In this document: positions 24,018 through 32,735 of the stretch, piece by piece
Position numbering within the stretch: the first letter of the stretch is position 1
How the letters are laid out: every line of letters starts with the position of its first letter
Source: Modicisalibacter radicis
GTDB taxonomy: Bacteria; Pseudomonadota; Gammaproteobacteria; Pseudomonadales; Halomonadaceae
NCBI RefSeq assembly: GCF_900961225.1
Contig: NZ_CAAHFN010000098.1
Coordinates: forward strand, 124,001 to 188,000
DNA: 64,000 nt
Reading direction: 5' to 3'
Translations under genes and position numbers: made by a program
Notes under the pieces: model-generated
What the model saw: the letters and a program-made list of their open reading frames with translations, nothing else
The model's database searches: none
Told to the model about the DNA's origin: nothing

Positions 24018-24523
24018 TGTCCGCGTCCACGCTGCAGCGGCGGTCCGAAGCGATCGCCGCAATCGCGCTCGTCATCGGCGGGCTCGTCATCTGGCATGAG
24101 GGCGATGCGATTCCGCCCTCTTTCATGGATACCGGGTTCGGCGCGGGGCTGCTGCCCAAGTGGCTGGGGGCCACGGTGGCCCTGTTGGCGGCGTTGTTTC
24201 TCCTGGAAATTCTCGTCGCCTCGCGCCGCGCTACCGCTCGCGATGAAACGGAATCGACACAACGGGAGGTGGACGCGTCGCAACACCGGTCCGGCGGATG
24301 GAAGCCGTGCGTGCTGGTGGGGATGCTGGTAGTGCTGCTCGCCAATATCGGCCATCAGTGGGTGCCCTTCTATCCCTCCGTGGCGATCTTCATTTTCGCC
24401 ACGATTCTGCTGCTGGAAGGACTCGGCAAGAAAGCACTGGTCACCGCGGCCAGCGTATCGGTCGCGACCACGGCACTCGTCTGGATCGTGTTCACGCAAT
24501 TATTCATGGTGATCATCCAATGA
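24017..24523 (+). CDS. tctB: TctB: small membrane subunit of tripartite tricarboxylate transporter
   Basis: A 168-residue inner-membrane protein with four predicted helices: IAAIALVIGGLVIW, LGATVALLAALFLLEILV, then PCVLVGMLVVLLANIGH and the last AASVSVATTALVWIVFTQL. Size and layout are those of TctB, the poorly conserved small subunit. A hydrophilic loop (residues about 75-95) separates helices 2 and 3. It overlaps both neighbours by one and four bases (tctC stop, ATGA with tctA), so translation is coupled through the whole carrier. Confidence 0.88.
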   Translation: MSASTLQRRSEAIAAIALVIGGLVIWHEGDAIPPSFMDTGFGAGLLPKWLGATVALLAALFLLEILVASRRATARDETESTQREVDASQHRSGGWKPCVLVGMLVVLLANIGHQWVPFYPSVAIFIFATILLLEGLGKKALVTAASVSVATTALVWIVFTQLFMVIIQ

Positions 24524-26007
24524 CCGCAGAACTGCTTTCCTCGCTGGGGACGATGCTGACGCCGGGTATTCTGGGGCTGCTGATATTGGGGACGGTGCTC
24601 GGTGTCGTTTTCGGTGCCATACCGGGGCTCAATGGCGGGATGTTGGTGGCACTGAGCCTGCCGCTCACCTTCGGCTGGAACCCGCTCACGGCCATCGCCC
24701 TGCTCATCGGCCAGTACGTTGGTTCGATCGCCGGCGGGCTCGTTTCGGCGACCCTGCTCAATATTCCCGGTTCACCCTCCAACATGATGACGACGCTCGA
24801 CGCCATGCCGATGGCCCGCCAGGGGCAGGCCGTGCGCGCGTTGCAATTGGGGATCGTTGCCTCGTTCTTCGGTGGCCTGGTCTCCTGGCTGGCGCTCGTC
24901 CTGCTGTCCCCGCCATTGGCGGCATTCGCACTGCGCTTTGGCCCCCCGGAATATTTCGCCCTGGTGCTGTCCGCCATGGCGTTGATCGCCACGCTCAGTG
25001 CCGGCTCCATGGTCCGCGGTCTGCTGGCGGGAGCATTGGGCATGGCGGCGGCGCTACCTGGGCTGGATCAGGTCACGGCGCAGACACGGCTGACTTTCGG
25101 TTTTGACCAGATGACCGGTGGCTTCGAACTGCTGGCCGTTTTGATTGGCATCTTCGCCGTATCGCAGCTCATCAGCGATGCCCGCCCCCAGAAACCCGCC
25201 GAGATCATCAGCCTGTCGCCGGGGGCCGTCTCCGCGCGGGTGGGGGATTTCATCAGCCAGAAATGGAATCTGCTTCGGTCATCGCTGATCGGCACCTGGG
25301 TCGGCATCCTTCCGGGCGTGGGCGGCTCCGTCGGATCCATCATGGCTTATGCCAGCGCACGCTCATTGTCCAAGACGCCGGAACGGTTTGGTACTGGCAG
25401 CGAGGAGGGGCTGTTGGCGTCCGAGGCCGCCAACAACGCCACCATCGGCGGTGCCATCATTCCCATGATCACCATGGGCATTCCGGGATCGATTATCGAT
25501 GTCATCCTGATTGCCGCCCTGACGGTTCACGATATCCGGCCGGGACCGCTGTTGTTTCAGTCCAATCCCGACATCGTCTACGGATTCATGTCATCCCTGC
25601 TGTTGGCCAACATCGTCATGGTGGTCTTCATGCTGGCGACGTTGCGCTGGCTGGCGAGGATGATGACGGTGCCGAAGTCGATTCTGGTTCCGACGCTGCT
25701 GGTGTGCTGCATCATCGGCACCTACGCCGTCAACAATCGGCTTTTCGACGTCTGGGTGATGCTCGCCTTCGGCCTCGTGGGGCTGGTCTTCCGAGGGCTG
25801 CGCTTGCCCATTGCGCCCTTCGTCATCGGGTTCATCTTGACGCCGATCGCCGAGATAAATTTGCGCAGTGCCCTCATCGCCAACGAAGGGGACTGGACGA
25901 TCTTCTTCACGCGGCCCATAGCCGGAATCTTCATGGCCTTGGCCATCGTCTTTTTACTGTCGCCCCTGGTGGGGCATGTCAAAAGACGCTTCATGGCACA
26001 GCGTTGA
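24520..26007 (+). CDS. tctA: TctA: large membrane subunit of tripartite tricarboxylate transporter
   Basis: A 495-residue permease with about 12 helices. Family motifs are plain: GAIPGLNGGMLVALSLPLTF near residue 32-51, YVGSIAGGLVSATLLNIPGS with the following PSNMMTTLDAMP, and the second-half GVGGSVGSIMAY and SEAANNATIGGAIIPMITMG. It forms the ion-driven translocation pore with TctB. ATG 24520 overlaps the tctB stop by ATGA; the longer in-frame extension to 24298 lies inside tctB and is not used. The intact YCII gene follows after about 110 bases. Confidence 0.94.
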   Translation: MTAELLSSLGTMLTPGILGLLILGTVLGVVFGAIPGLNGGMLVALSLPLTFGWNPLTAIALLIGQYVGSIAGGLVSATLLNIPGSPSNMMTTLDAMPMARQGQAVRALQLGIVASFFGGLVSWLALVLLSPPLAAFALRFGPPEYFALVLSAMALIATLSAGSMVRGLLAGALGMAAALPGLDQVTAQTRLTFGFDQMTGGFELLAVLIGIFAVSQLISDARPQKPAEIISLSPGAVSARVGDFISQKWNLLRSSLIGTWVGILPGVGGSVGSIMAYASARSLSKTPERFGTGSEEGLLASEAANNATIGGAIIPMITMGIPGSIIDVILIAALTVHDIRPGPLLFQSNPDIVYGFMSSLLLANIVMVVFMLATLRWLARMMTVPKSILVPTLLVCCIIGTYAVNNRLFDVWVMLAFGLVGLVFRGLRLPIAPFVIGFILTPIAEINLRSALIANEGDWTIFFTRPIAGIFMALAIVFLLSPLVGHVKRRFMAQR

Positions 26008-26118
26008 TCGTGGGCCCGAGTGTGCTCCGCGCGTGAGCGGGCAGGGCCATTGGCTTCACCGTATGGTCCTGGCGCCATTAGAGTATTGGTGACATTGAGA
26101 AAGCATGAGGGAAACGAC

Positions 26119-26415
26119 ATGAAGCAATACGCCGTAGTGGCTTACGACCACACCGACGAGGACGCGCTCGGGCGACGCCTGGCCAATCGTGAGGCGCATC
26201 TGGAGGGCGTTCGTCGGCTCGCCGAGCAGGGTCGTTTCCTCAGCGGCGGGGCGATCCTCGGCGAAGACGGAAGAATGATCGGCTCCAATGCCCATTTCGC
26301 CTTCCCGGACCGCCAGGCGCTGGATGCCTGGCTGGAGACCGAGCCCTACATGACTGGCAACGTTTGGGAGCACGTCGACATTCGCGAGGTCAAGCTGTTC
26401 GAGCCGAATACCTGA
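26119..26415 (+). CDS. YCII-family protein (intact paralogue)
   Basis: A 98-residue YCII-domain protein (ferredoxin-like fold, dimeric). It opens MKQYAVVAYDHTDEDALGRR, and has the family's G-x-L-x-x-G-G-A pattern in GRFLSGGAILGEDGRMIGS and the C-terminal WEHVDIREVKLFEP. The His/Asp pair usual in YCII active sites may be H26 or nearby residues, but catalysis is unproven for most members. It is a close paralogue of the broken gene at 18058-18349. It follows the TCT carrier on the same strand with its own weak ribosome site (GAGGGAA), so it could be a last operon member. Confidence 0.88.
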   Translation: MKQYAVVAYDHTDEDALGRRLANREAHLEGVRRLAEQGRFLSGGAILGEDGRMIGSNAHFAFPDRQALDAWLETEPYMTGNVWEHVDIREVKLFEPNT

Positions 26416-26518
26416 AGGACGCGCAATGGGAGATAGGCGGCGAGGGCTATCACCGTGTCGCCGGCCTCGGCCTGTCGTTGGAGCGGGCCAGACAGGCTGG
26501 CGTGTCGCGTGGGGAAAG

Positions 26519-27148
26519 CTAGCGCCGTGGCTGAAAATCCTTGGTGGCCAGCAGTGTCGCTGCCGCCATCATAAGGCCGCCACACACTCTGTTTATCCAG
26601 CCGCTCGATAAGTGTCTCAGCGCGTATGCCGTGCGTATGCCGGCCCATCCCCAGAGTGCCAGGATAGCCCCGTCGATGGCGATGTAGGTGCTTCCCAGAA
26701 TAAGCAACTGGGGCATGACCGGGATTGTGGGATCGATGAATTGTGGAAACAGCGCACCGAAGAAGACGACTGCAAACGGGTTGGCCATGGAGGTTACGAA
26801 GCCCTGGCGAAAGAGGCTCAGCGATGTGTCCGCTGAATTGGCCTGCACGTCGGGCTCGCGCTCCTTCGACAGGATCAACTGCAGGCCGATCCATGCCAGG
26901 TAGGCAACGCCGAACCACTTGATCCACAGGAAGGCGCTGGCGGACGTAGCAATAATGGCGGCGAGACCGAATGCTGCCGCCACCATTTGCAGACAGTTGG
27001 CCGTCAGGTCGCCCGCCATGGTGGCAGCGCTTCGACGGAGGCCGTGCCGGATGCTGTTCGAGATGATCAGCAACTGACTGGTGTCCGGTGGCGTTGCAAA
27101 GAAAGCTGCAACTGCCGCCAGATACAGCAGGTAGGTTTCCACGGACAT
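26519..27148 (-). CDS. LysE/RhtB-family exporter
   Basis: A 209-residue inner-membrane protein with six helices. It has the LysE/RhtB layout: N-terminal helix LLYLAAVAAFFATPPDTSQL (the TPGP motif is here TPPD), the SNSIRHGLRRSAATMAG segment, and a mid-protein QGFVTSMANPFAVVFFGALF matching the family's NPK-like motif. Members export amino acids or derivatives. ATG 27148 is preferred because homology starts there; the extension to 27214 has no support. It is divergent from an SDR gene across a region with two palindromes (27270-27333). Confidence 0.85.
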   Translation of the reverse strand: MSVETYLLYLAAVAAFFATPPDTSQLLIISNSIRHGLRRSAATMAGDLTANCLQMVAAAFGLAAIIATSASAFLWIKWFGVAYLAWIGLQLILSKEREPDVQANSADTSLSLFRQGFVTSMANPFAVVFFGALFPQFIDPTIPVMPQLLILGSTYIAIDGAILALWGWAGIRTAYALRHLSSGWINRVCGGLMMAAATLLATKDFQPRR

Positions 27149-27269
27149 GCGTCGTGGCTCCTCGGGACGTTGGTAGACGATGGTTTTGGTGCTTTCTACC
27201 GCGCTGAAAATCACCCTTCCTTGGCGGGATAGGGATATCTAACCAGATACTCGCCGCAATGAGAATTCA

Positions 27270-27307
27270 GGATTCTCCTATCTCGCGGTCACGAGGCGGG
27301 AGAATCC
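27270..27307. repeat. Inverted repeat in LysE/SDR divergent region
   Basis: GGATTCTCC (27270-27278) and GGAGAATCC (27299-27307) are perfect 9-base inverted arms separated by 20 bases. It could be a hairpin in the LysE leader or a two-site operator. No T run follows, so a terminator is unlikely. Confidence 0.5.
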
Positions 27308-27317
27308 TTGTCGTGAT

Positions 27318-27333
27318 GTAGACCAAGGTCTAC
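27318..27333. promoter_or_regulatory. Palindromic operator candidate upstream of SDR gene
   Basis: GTAGACC (27318-27324) and GGTCTAC (27327-27333) are perfect arms around AA. It lies just after a -35-like TTGTCG (27308) and before a weak -10-like sequence (27331-27336), the spacer position used by MerR-type activators. Binding protein unknown; no merR gene is adjacent. Confidence 0.5.
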
Positions 27334-27388
27334 GTTAAGCCCAGGCACGGCCTGTCGTCGTGCGTACACGCACCACAGGGAGGTGAGC

Positions 27389-28252
27389 ATGGCCAGCAAG
27401 CTCGATATTCACGCCCAATCGCAGACGCTGCCCGGCAGCGAGGCCGCGATGGATCCGCCGGCCGAGATGATCCGCGCCGGCTACAAGGGTGCCGACAAGC
27501 TCGCGGGCAAGGTCGCGTTGATTACCGGCGGCGACAGCGGCATCGGCCGCTCGGTGGCGATCCACTTTGCCCGCGAGGGAGCCGACGTGGCCGTCGTCTA
27601 TCTCAGCGAAGCCGAGGACGCCGCCGAGACGAAGCGCCTGGTCGAGGCGGAAGGGCGTCGCTGTCATCTCATCGAGGGCGACCTGTCGGATGCCGGCTTC
27701 TGCCGGAGCTGCGTCGACGAGACGCTGGATACCCTGGGCGGGCTCAACGTGCTGGTCAACAACGCCGGCACGCAGTGGGTCAGCGAGGATCTCGCCGAGC
27801 TGCCCGACGAACAGTGGCGCAGGATGTTCGACGTCAACATGCACAGCCAGTTCTACCTGGCCAAGGCGGCGCTGGCGCATCTGGGCGAGGGGGACTCGAT
27901 CATCAACAACGCCTCGATCAACGCCTACATCGGCCCCGATTTCCTGGTCGACTACTCGGCGACCAAAGGGGCGATCGTCAGCTTCACCCGCAGCCTGTCG
28001 AACCAGGTGGTGGGGCGCGGCATCCGCGTCAACGCCGTGGCGCCCGGCCCGGTATGGACGCCGCTGCAACCCGCTACCCTGGGCGCCCACGACCCGCAGT
28101 GGCTGGAAGGCTTCGGTGAGCAGACGCCGATGGGGCGCGCCGGTCAGCCCAGCGAACTCGGCCCGGTGTTCGTGTTCCTGGCGAGCCAGGATGCTTCGTT
28201 CATCAGCGGCCAGACGATCCATCCCAACGGTGGTACCGTGGTCAATGGCTGA
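27389..28252 (+). CDS. SDR-family oxidoreductase (YghA-like, extended N-terminus)
   Basis: A 287-residue NAD(P)-dependent short-chain dehydrogenase of the YghA/general-stress group, which has a ~40-residue N-terminal extension before the Rossmann core. Cofactor motif ALITGGDSGIGRSVAI is at residues 45-60, NNAG near 127-130, catalytic Y-x-x-x-K in DYSATKGA with the preceding Ser in NNASINAY, and the C-terminal FLASQDASFISGQ-type segment. ATG 27389 has a GGGAGGTGAGC ribosome site. It is followed 43 bases later by the AGE-family gene, probably in one transcript. Substrate unknown; homologues reduce aldehydes or ketones. Confidence 0.88.
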   Translation: MASKLDIHAQSQTLPGSEAAMDPPAEMIRAGYKGADKLAGKVALITGGDSGIGRSVAIHFAREGADVAVVYLSEAEDAAETKRLVEAEGRRCHLIEGDLSDAGFCRSCVDETLDTLGGLNVLVNNAGTQWVSEDLAELPDEQWRRMFDVNMHSQFYLAKAALAHLGEGDSIINNASINAYIGPDFLVDYSATKGAIVSFTRSLSNQVVGRGIRVNAVAPGPVWTPLQPATLGAHDPQWLEGFGEQTPMGRAGQPSELGPVFVFLASQDASFISGQTIHPNGGTVVNG

Positions 28253-28295
28253 GGCGAGGCCGAGCCTCGCTCGTTGACACAAGGCAGGTTCGACG

Positions 28296-29543
28296 ATGAC
28301 CCACGAGAACGACCCAAAGCCCCGGCGCTGGCTCGATAGCGCCACTCATCACTACTGGCTGACCCGTGAAGGGCTCGCGCTGCTCGACTTCCATCGACAG
28401 GCGCGTCTGGCGTCCGGCGGCTTCGCGGCGCTCGGTGGCGACGGACAGATTCCCGAAGGCGCCGGGGCCGACACCATGATCACCGGGCGCATGGCGCACA
28501 GTTACGCCCTGGCAGCGCTTCAGGGCGTGCCGGGTGCCGCGGCGCTGGCCGAGCACGCCATCCTTGCGCTGAGCGGGTTGCTGCGCGACGAGCGTCACGG
28601 CGGCTGGTTCGCGGCCGATCCCGCCACGACGGGCGATCGCACCAAGCAGTGCTATCTTCATCATTTCGTCGCCCTGGGCGCCGCCACCGCGACCCATGCC
28701 GGCATACCCGGCGCGGCCGCGCTGCTCGACGAGGTCGTCGGGGTGATCGATACCCGCTTCTGGTCGGCCCAGGAGCAGGCTTTCGTCGAGAGCTACAGCC
28801 AGGACTGGAGCGAGCCGAGCGACTATCGCGGCGGCAACAGCAACATGCACGGCGTGGAGCTGTGCCTGGCGCTGGCGGATGTGCGCGGCGAGCCGGTATG
28901 GCTCGACCGGGCGCTGGCCATCGTCGAGCGGCTGATCCATGGTCATGCCGCCGCCCGCGACTACCGCATCCTCGAGCACTTCCACGGCGACTGGTCCGAG
29001 TGGCCGGACTACAACGTCGACCGGCCCGACGACGGCTTCTACCCCTATGGCGCCACGCCGGGGCACGGTTTCGAGTGGTCGCGGTTGATGCTGCACCTGG
29101 AAGCGGCGCTGGAAGTTCGTGGCCGAGCGGCGCCGGCCTGGCTGTTCACCGATGCCGCGGCGTTGTTCGATGCCAGTCTGCGCGACGGCTGGGCCAGCGA
29201 TGGCTCCCCCGGGCTGGTTTATACCGTGGACTGGGACGGCCGGCCCAATTCCCGCCGGCGGCGCCACTGGACCCACGCCGAAGCGCTGGCCGCCGCGGGC
29301 GCCTTGCTGCAGCGCACCGGCGAGGCCCACTACGAGCGCTGGTATCGGCAACTCTGGGATTTCGTCGACACGACCTTCATCGATCGCGCGCGGGGCGGCT
29401 GGCAGCAGGAACTCGATAGCCAACTGGCGATCGACCCGGCCGAGGGCGACGTCAAGCCCGACCTCTATCACGCCTACCAGGCCACGCTGCTGCCGCGGTT
29501 GCCCTTGGCGCCCAATCTGGCATTGGCCGTTTCAGGGCTGTGA
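28296..29543 (+). CDS. AGE-family epimerase/isomerase (N-acylglucosamine 2-epimerase-like)
   Basis: A 415-residue (alpha/alpha)6-barrel protein of the AGE family, which includes N-acylglucosamine 2-epimerase, mannose isomerase, cellobiose epimerase and sulfoquinovose isomerase YihS. Active-site segments are RGGNSNMHGVE near residue 178-188, ILEHFHGDWSEW near 225-236, ATPGHGFEWSRL near 252-263 and KPDLYHAYQ near 388-396, supplying the conserved His pair and Arg/Glu. These look most like the aldose-ketose isomerase (YihS/mannose isomerase) branch. It follows an SDR gene and faces a TRAP operon. A sugar isomerase is likely; which sugar is unknown. Confidence 0.85.
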   Translation: MTHENDPKPRRWLDSATHHYWLTREGLALLDFHRQARLASGGFAALGGDGQIPEGAGADTMITGRMAHSYALAALQGVPGAAALAEHAILALSGLLRDERHGGWFAADPATTGDRTKQCYLHHFVALGAATATHAGIPGAAALLDEVVGVIDTRFWSAQEQAFVESYSQDWSEPSDYRGGNSNMHGVELCLALADVRGEPVWLDRALAIVERLIHGHAAARDYRILEHFHGDWSEWPDYNVDRPDDGFYPYGATPGHGFEWSRLMLHLEAALEVRGRAAPAWLFTDAAALFDASLRDGWASDGSPGLVYTVDWDGRPNSRRRRHWTHAEALAAAGALLQRTGEAHYERWYRQLWDFVDTTFIDRARGGWQQELDSQLAIDPAEGDVKPDLYHAYQATLLPRLPLAPNLALAVSGL

Positions 29544-29600
29544 ACCCGGCATGGCGTGGGATCGTCCCTGGCGCGTTGGGCCGGCAATGTCCCAGCGAGG

Positions 29601-30905
29601 CTAACCCGAGAGCACGGTCGGCAACCAGAGAGCGATCGAGGGCCAGAGGCAGATGAGCAAGGCGGCGAAGCACATCAGGACGAAAAACGGCGCCGCTGCC
29701 AGCGCCACGCGGCCGATGCTTTCCCCCGTCAGTCCCTGCAACACGAACAGATTGAAGCCGACCGGCGGCGTGATCTGACCGAGTTCGACCATGATCACCA
29801 GGAAGACGCCGAACCACAGTGGGTCGTAGCCGGCCTGGACGATGATCGGCAGCGTGATCGGCAGGCTCATAACCGTTATCGAGATGCCATCCAGGAACAA
29901 GCCCAGCACCACGTAGAACAGGGCCATGGCCAGCAGCAGGGCCACCGGGGCAAACCCCTGCGCGGCGATCCAGGCAGCCAGTTCGCGCGGCAGGTGCAGG
30001 TAGCCCATGGCGGTGGACAGCAGGGCGGCGGCGATGAGCAGGCTGCAGACCATCACCGAACTGATCAGCGCGCCGCGCAGGGCGTCGATGAACAAAACGA
30101 GGGTCAATTGGCGCTCCCCCAGCAGCAGCACCAGGGTGGCGGCACAGCCGACAGCGGCCGCCTCGGAGGGTGTGGCGATGCCGCTGTAGATGGCACCGAG
30201 GACGATCACGATCAGGCCCAGCACTGGCGCCAGGTTCACCAGGGCGCGGCCGATGCCGGTCGTGTCGTCATCGTCGCGGGGGGCCACGCTCGGGTCGATC
30301 AGGCTGCGCATGGCCACGTAGCCGATGTACAGCGCGGCGATCAGCAGCCCGGGCAGCACGCCCGCCATGAACAGCTTGCTGATCGAGACCTCGGCCTGGA
30401 CGCCGTAGACGATCATCACGATCGACGGCGGTATCATCAGCCCCAGGCTGCCGGCGCCGGCCAACGAGCCGATCGACAGGTTGCGATCGTAACGGCGGTT
30501 GGCCAGTTCCTGAGTGGTTATCTTGCCGACGGTGGCGGTGGTGGCGGCGCTGGACCCGCTGACGGCGGCGAACAGGGTGCAGCCCAGCACGTTGGTGTGC
30601 AGAATGCCGCCGGGCAGGTGCCGGGTGAGCGGCGTCAGGCCCCGGAACAGCCGTTCGGAGATGTCGGAGCGAAAGATCAGCTCGCCCATCAGGATGAACA
30701 GCGGGATGGCCGAGAGCTCCCAGCTGTTGGCGGCGCGGAACAGGATCTTGGAGAGGATCAGGCCGATCCGCTGGGCGTCGAAGTCGCCCAGGCCCCACAG
30801 CGAGAGCATGGCCACGATGACCAGGCCGGAAAAGACCCAACTGCCCAGGGCCAGGATGCCGAGAAGCAGGGCGATGACCCCGGCACCGGTGAGTAGCGTG
30901 TCCAT
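29601..30905 (-). CDS. dctM: TRAP transporter large permease (DctM)
   Basis: A 434-residue, 12-helix inner-membrane subunit. Typical DctM segments: MGELIFRSDISERLFRGL near residue 73-90, GCTLFAAVSGSSAATTATVG near 107-126, SLGLMIPPSIVMIVYG near 154-169, and the late LGLFLDGISITVMSLPI and GQITPPVGFNLFVLQG. It forms the Na+-driven carrier with DctQ (30906-31460) and the binding protein (31460-32476); starts and stops abut or overlap through the operon. It ends about 57 bases from the convergent AGE-family gene. Confidence 0.93.
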   Translation of the reverse strand: MDTLLTGAGVIALLLGILALGSWVFSGLVIVAMLSLWGLGDFDAQRIGLILSKILFRAANSWELSAIPLFILMGELIFRSDISERLFRGLTPLTRHLPGGILHTNVLGCTLFAAVSGSSAATTATVGKITTQELANRRYDRNLSIGSLAGAGSLGLMIPPSIVMIVYGVQAEVSISKLFMAGVLPGLLIAALYIGYVAMRSLIDPSVAPRDDDDTTGIGRALVNLAPVLGLIVIVLGAIYSGIATPSEAAAVGCAATLVLLLGERQLTLVLFIDALRGALISSVMVCSLLIAAALLSTAMGYLHLPRELAAWIAAQGFAPVALLLAMALFYVVLGLFLDGISITVMSLPITLPIIVQAGYDPLWFGVFLVIMVELGQITPPVGFNLFVLQGLTGESIGRVALAAAPFFVLMCFAALLICLWPSIALWLPTVLSG

Positions 30906-31460
30906 TCATTGTCCCCCGGGCTTGAAGGTCCGGCGCTGTTCCAGGATCTGCACCGCACGCACGGCGAGCGTGAAGCAGAGCAGGTACAAGCCCAGCAGGA
31001 CCGCGCTCTGGGGAATCCACAGCGGGGTTCGGGCCATTGTCTCGCTGATGATGCCGCGCTCGAAGCTGCGTTCCACGGCCAGCGTCCAGTAGCGGGCCAG
31101 CAAGCCGAAGGCGAGCAGCGCCGAGACGCTGGCAAACAGTTCCAGCGGCCAGCGCCAGGCACGGGGCAGGCGCTCCAGGACGAGAGACACGCGGATCAGC
31201 CCACCCTTTTCCAGGGCGTAGGGCATGCCGAGGAAGGTCATCGCCGCCACGCTGTAGCCGATGTACTCGTCGAGGATGAACGTTGAACGGCCGAACAGGC
31301 GCAGGCCGATCTCGAGCAGGATGTGCCCGAGCATGTACACCACCAGCAGCATGGCGACACCGGCGCCCAGCGCCGCCAGGGCGCTGGACAGTCGGCTCAG
31401 GACCGCGACGACGGGGTTGGGTCTGCCGCTGGCATCCGCAGGAGAGTCGGACGCCTTCAT
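30906..31460 (-). CDS. dctQ: TRAP transporter small permease (DctQ)
   Basis: A 184-residue membrane protein with four helices: LGAGVAMLLVVYMLGHILLE, then YSVAAMTFLGMPYAL, LELFASVSALLAFGLLA and LLGLYLLCFTLAVRAV. The family motif I-G-L-R-x-F-x-x-x-x-F-x-x-D-E is visible as EIGLRLFGRSTFILDEYIGY. The start ATG (31460) shares its A with the TGA stop of the upstream receptor gene (TGATG), and its stop is directly next to the dctM ATG. Longer in-frame extensions upstream lie inside the receptor gene and are artefacts. Confidence 0.9.
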   Translation of the reverse strand: MKASDSPADASGRPNPVVAVLSRLSSALAALGAGVAMLLVVYMLGHILLEIGLRLFGRSTFILDEYIGYSVAAMTFLGMPYALEKGGLIRVSLVLERLPRAWRWPLELFASVSALLAFGLLARYWTLAVERSFERGIISETMARTPLWIPQSAVLLGLYLLCFTLAVRAVQILEQRRTFKPGGQ

Positions 31461-32476
31461 CACTCGCTCTCTTGGCGACGATACTGCTCGAGGATGCGCT
31501 GGCCACGATCGCCGGCCGTCTCGACCCAGTGGGCGACCACCGGCTCGGCCGCCTTCTCCAGGCCGGCCTGGAACTCGGCCGGAATGGGATCGTGGATGGC
31601 CACCTGGTGCTCGCGCAACTCGGCGTAGTTCTGTGCCAGACGCTTCTTCACCACCTCCCAGTTGTGGGCGTCGGTTTCCTTGGCCGCCTGGAGGACCGCC
31701 TGCTGGTTGGCCTCGCCGAGGGCTTCGAAGGCATCCCGGTTCATGTGCACCATGTTGAGCGGCACGGCGTAGTTGATGGCGCTGAAGTCGCTGAGGTGTT
31801 CCCAGAAGCTGCCGTTGGCGCCGGCCTCGGCCGAGGTCAGCACGGCCTCGATGCCGCCGGTGGCGAGTTGGGGGACGACATCGGCCCAGGACAGCTTCAC
31901 CGGCGAGGCGCCGGCGCTCAACAAGGCTTCCGTGCCGTTGCGATCGTAGCTGCGGATCTTGAGGCCATCGAGGTCCGCCATGCCGGTCACCGGGGTCTTG
32001 GACCAGATGCCGCTGGCCGGCCACGGCGAGGCGTACAGCAGGATCTGGTCGTTGTCCTCGAAGACCTTGGCGTATTCGGGGCGGGCGATGTCGTAGAGCC
32101 GGTGCGCGGATTCGATATCGTCCGCCACGAAGGGCAGCGACGACAGCAGGAAGATGGGGTCGATGCCGCCCAGGGTGCCGGACAGGCTGTCGGCGATCTG
32201 CACGGCGTTGTCGGCCACGGCGTAGAAGTGATCCGCCGAGCGGAAGCCCAGCGAACCGCCCGTGTGCAGGGTTATGTCGACCTCGCCGTCGGTCAGTTCC
32301 CTGACCCGGTCGATGAACCAGGCATCGCCCTGGGCATGGATCGAACTGGCGTTGTATTCGTTCGAGAAATCCATGTTGGAGGCCGAGTAAGCGGGTACGG
32401 CCAGTGTCGCCAGGCCGAGCGTCGCAAGAGAGCGCTTCAGAAGCCGGCCGATCGCAAGCAGGGGGGTGCCAGGCAT
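31460..32476 (-). CDS. dctP: TRAP transporter solute-binding protein (DctP)
   Basis: A 338-residue periplasmic receptor with a signal peptide (residues 1-32, ...ATLAVPAYSA-S). The mature protein has the DctP layout: NMDFSNEYNASSIHAQGD start, VRELTDGEVDITLHTGGSLG near residue 58-77, and DLDGLKIRSYDRNGTEALLS near 168-187 containing the Arg that salt-bridges the ligand carboxylate in this family. First gene of the dctPQM operon. It is divergent from the SSS symporter at 32736 (259 bases between). Ligand unknown; by family it should be an organic or sugar acid. Confidence 0.92.
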   Translation of the reverse strand: MPGTPLLAIGRLLKRSLATLGLATLAVPAYSASNMDFSNEYNASSIHAQGDAWFIDRVRELTDGEVDITLHTGGSLGFRSADHFYAVADNAVQIADSLSGTLGGIDPIFLLSSLPFVADDIESAHRLYDIARPEYAKVFEDNDQILLYASPWPASGIWSKTPVTGMADLDGLKIRSYDRNGTEALLSAGASPVKLSWADVVPQLATGGIEAVLTSAEAGANGSFWEHLSDFSAINYAVPLNMVHMNRDAFEALGEANQQAVLQAAKETDAHNWEVVKKRLAQNYAELREHQVAIHDPIPAEFQAGLEKAAEPVVAHWVETAGDRGQRILEQYRRQESE

Positions 32477-32735
32477 GAGGGGGTCCTTTTGATTGTAATG
32501 ATCGATCCCTGAGCTTCATGGAACGCCCCCGGCGAGGCAGACCCCATGGCGACGCCAGGCGTTCCCTCCGCGACATCGACGGTCGAACGGGGCCTGGACG
32601 CCAGGCTCGACGGGGCCGGCTTCACCGAGGGGGCGGTGTCGCGCAAACCTTCCGGCGTGACGTTGAGAGAACGATCGGCGCGGCCCCGGCCTGCATCATG
32701 GCGTACACCAACAAATCCACAATCCGGTTATTGCC
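32477..32735. other. Divergent promoter region of TRAP operon and SSS symporter
   Basis: This 259-base gap must hold the promoters of dctPQM (minus) and the symporter gene (plus). I looked for a regulator operator and found no clear palindrome; no regulator gene lies next to this pair, unlike the other transport modules of the window. Confidence 0.4.

Noticed and set aside
31461..32576. N-terminal extension of DctQ to over 500 residues
   Set aside because: It is an alternative frame inside dctP; the 31460 start abuts the dctP stop and matches DctQ length.
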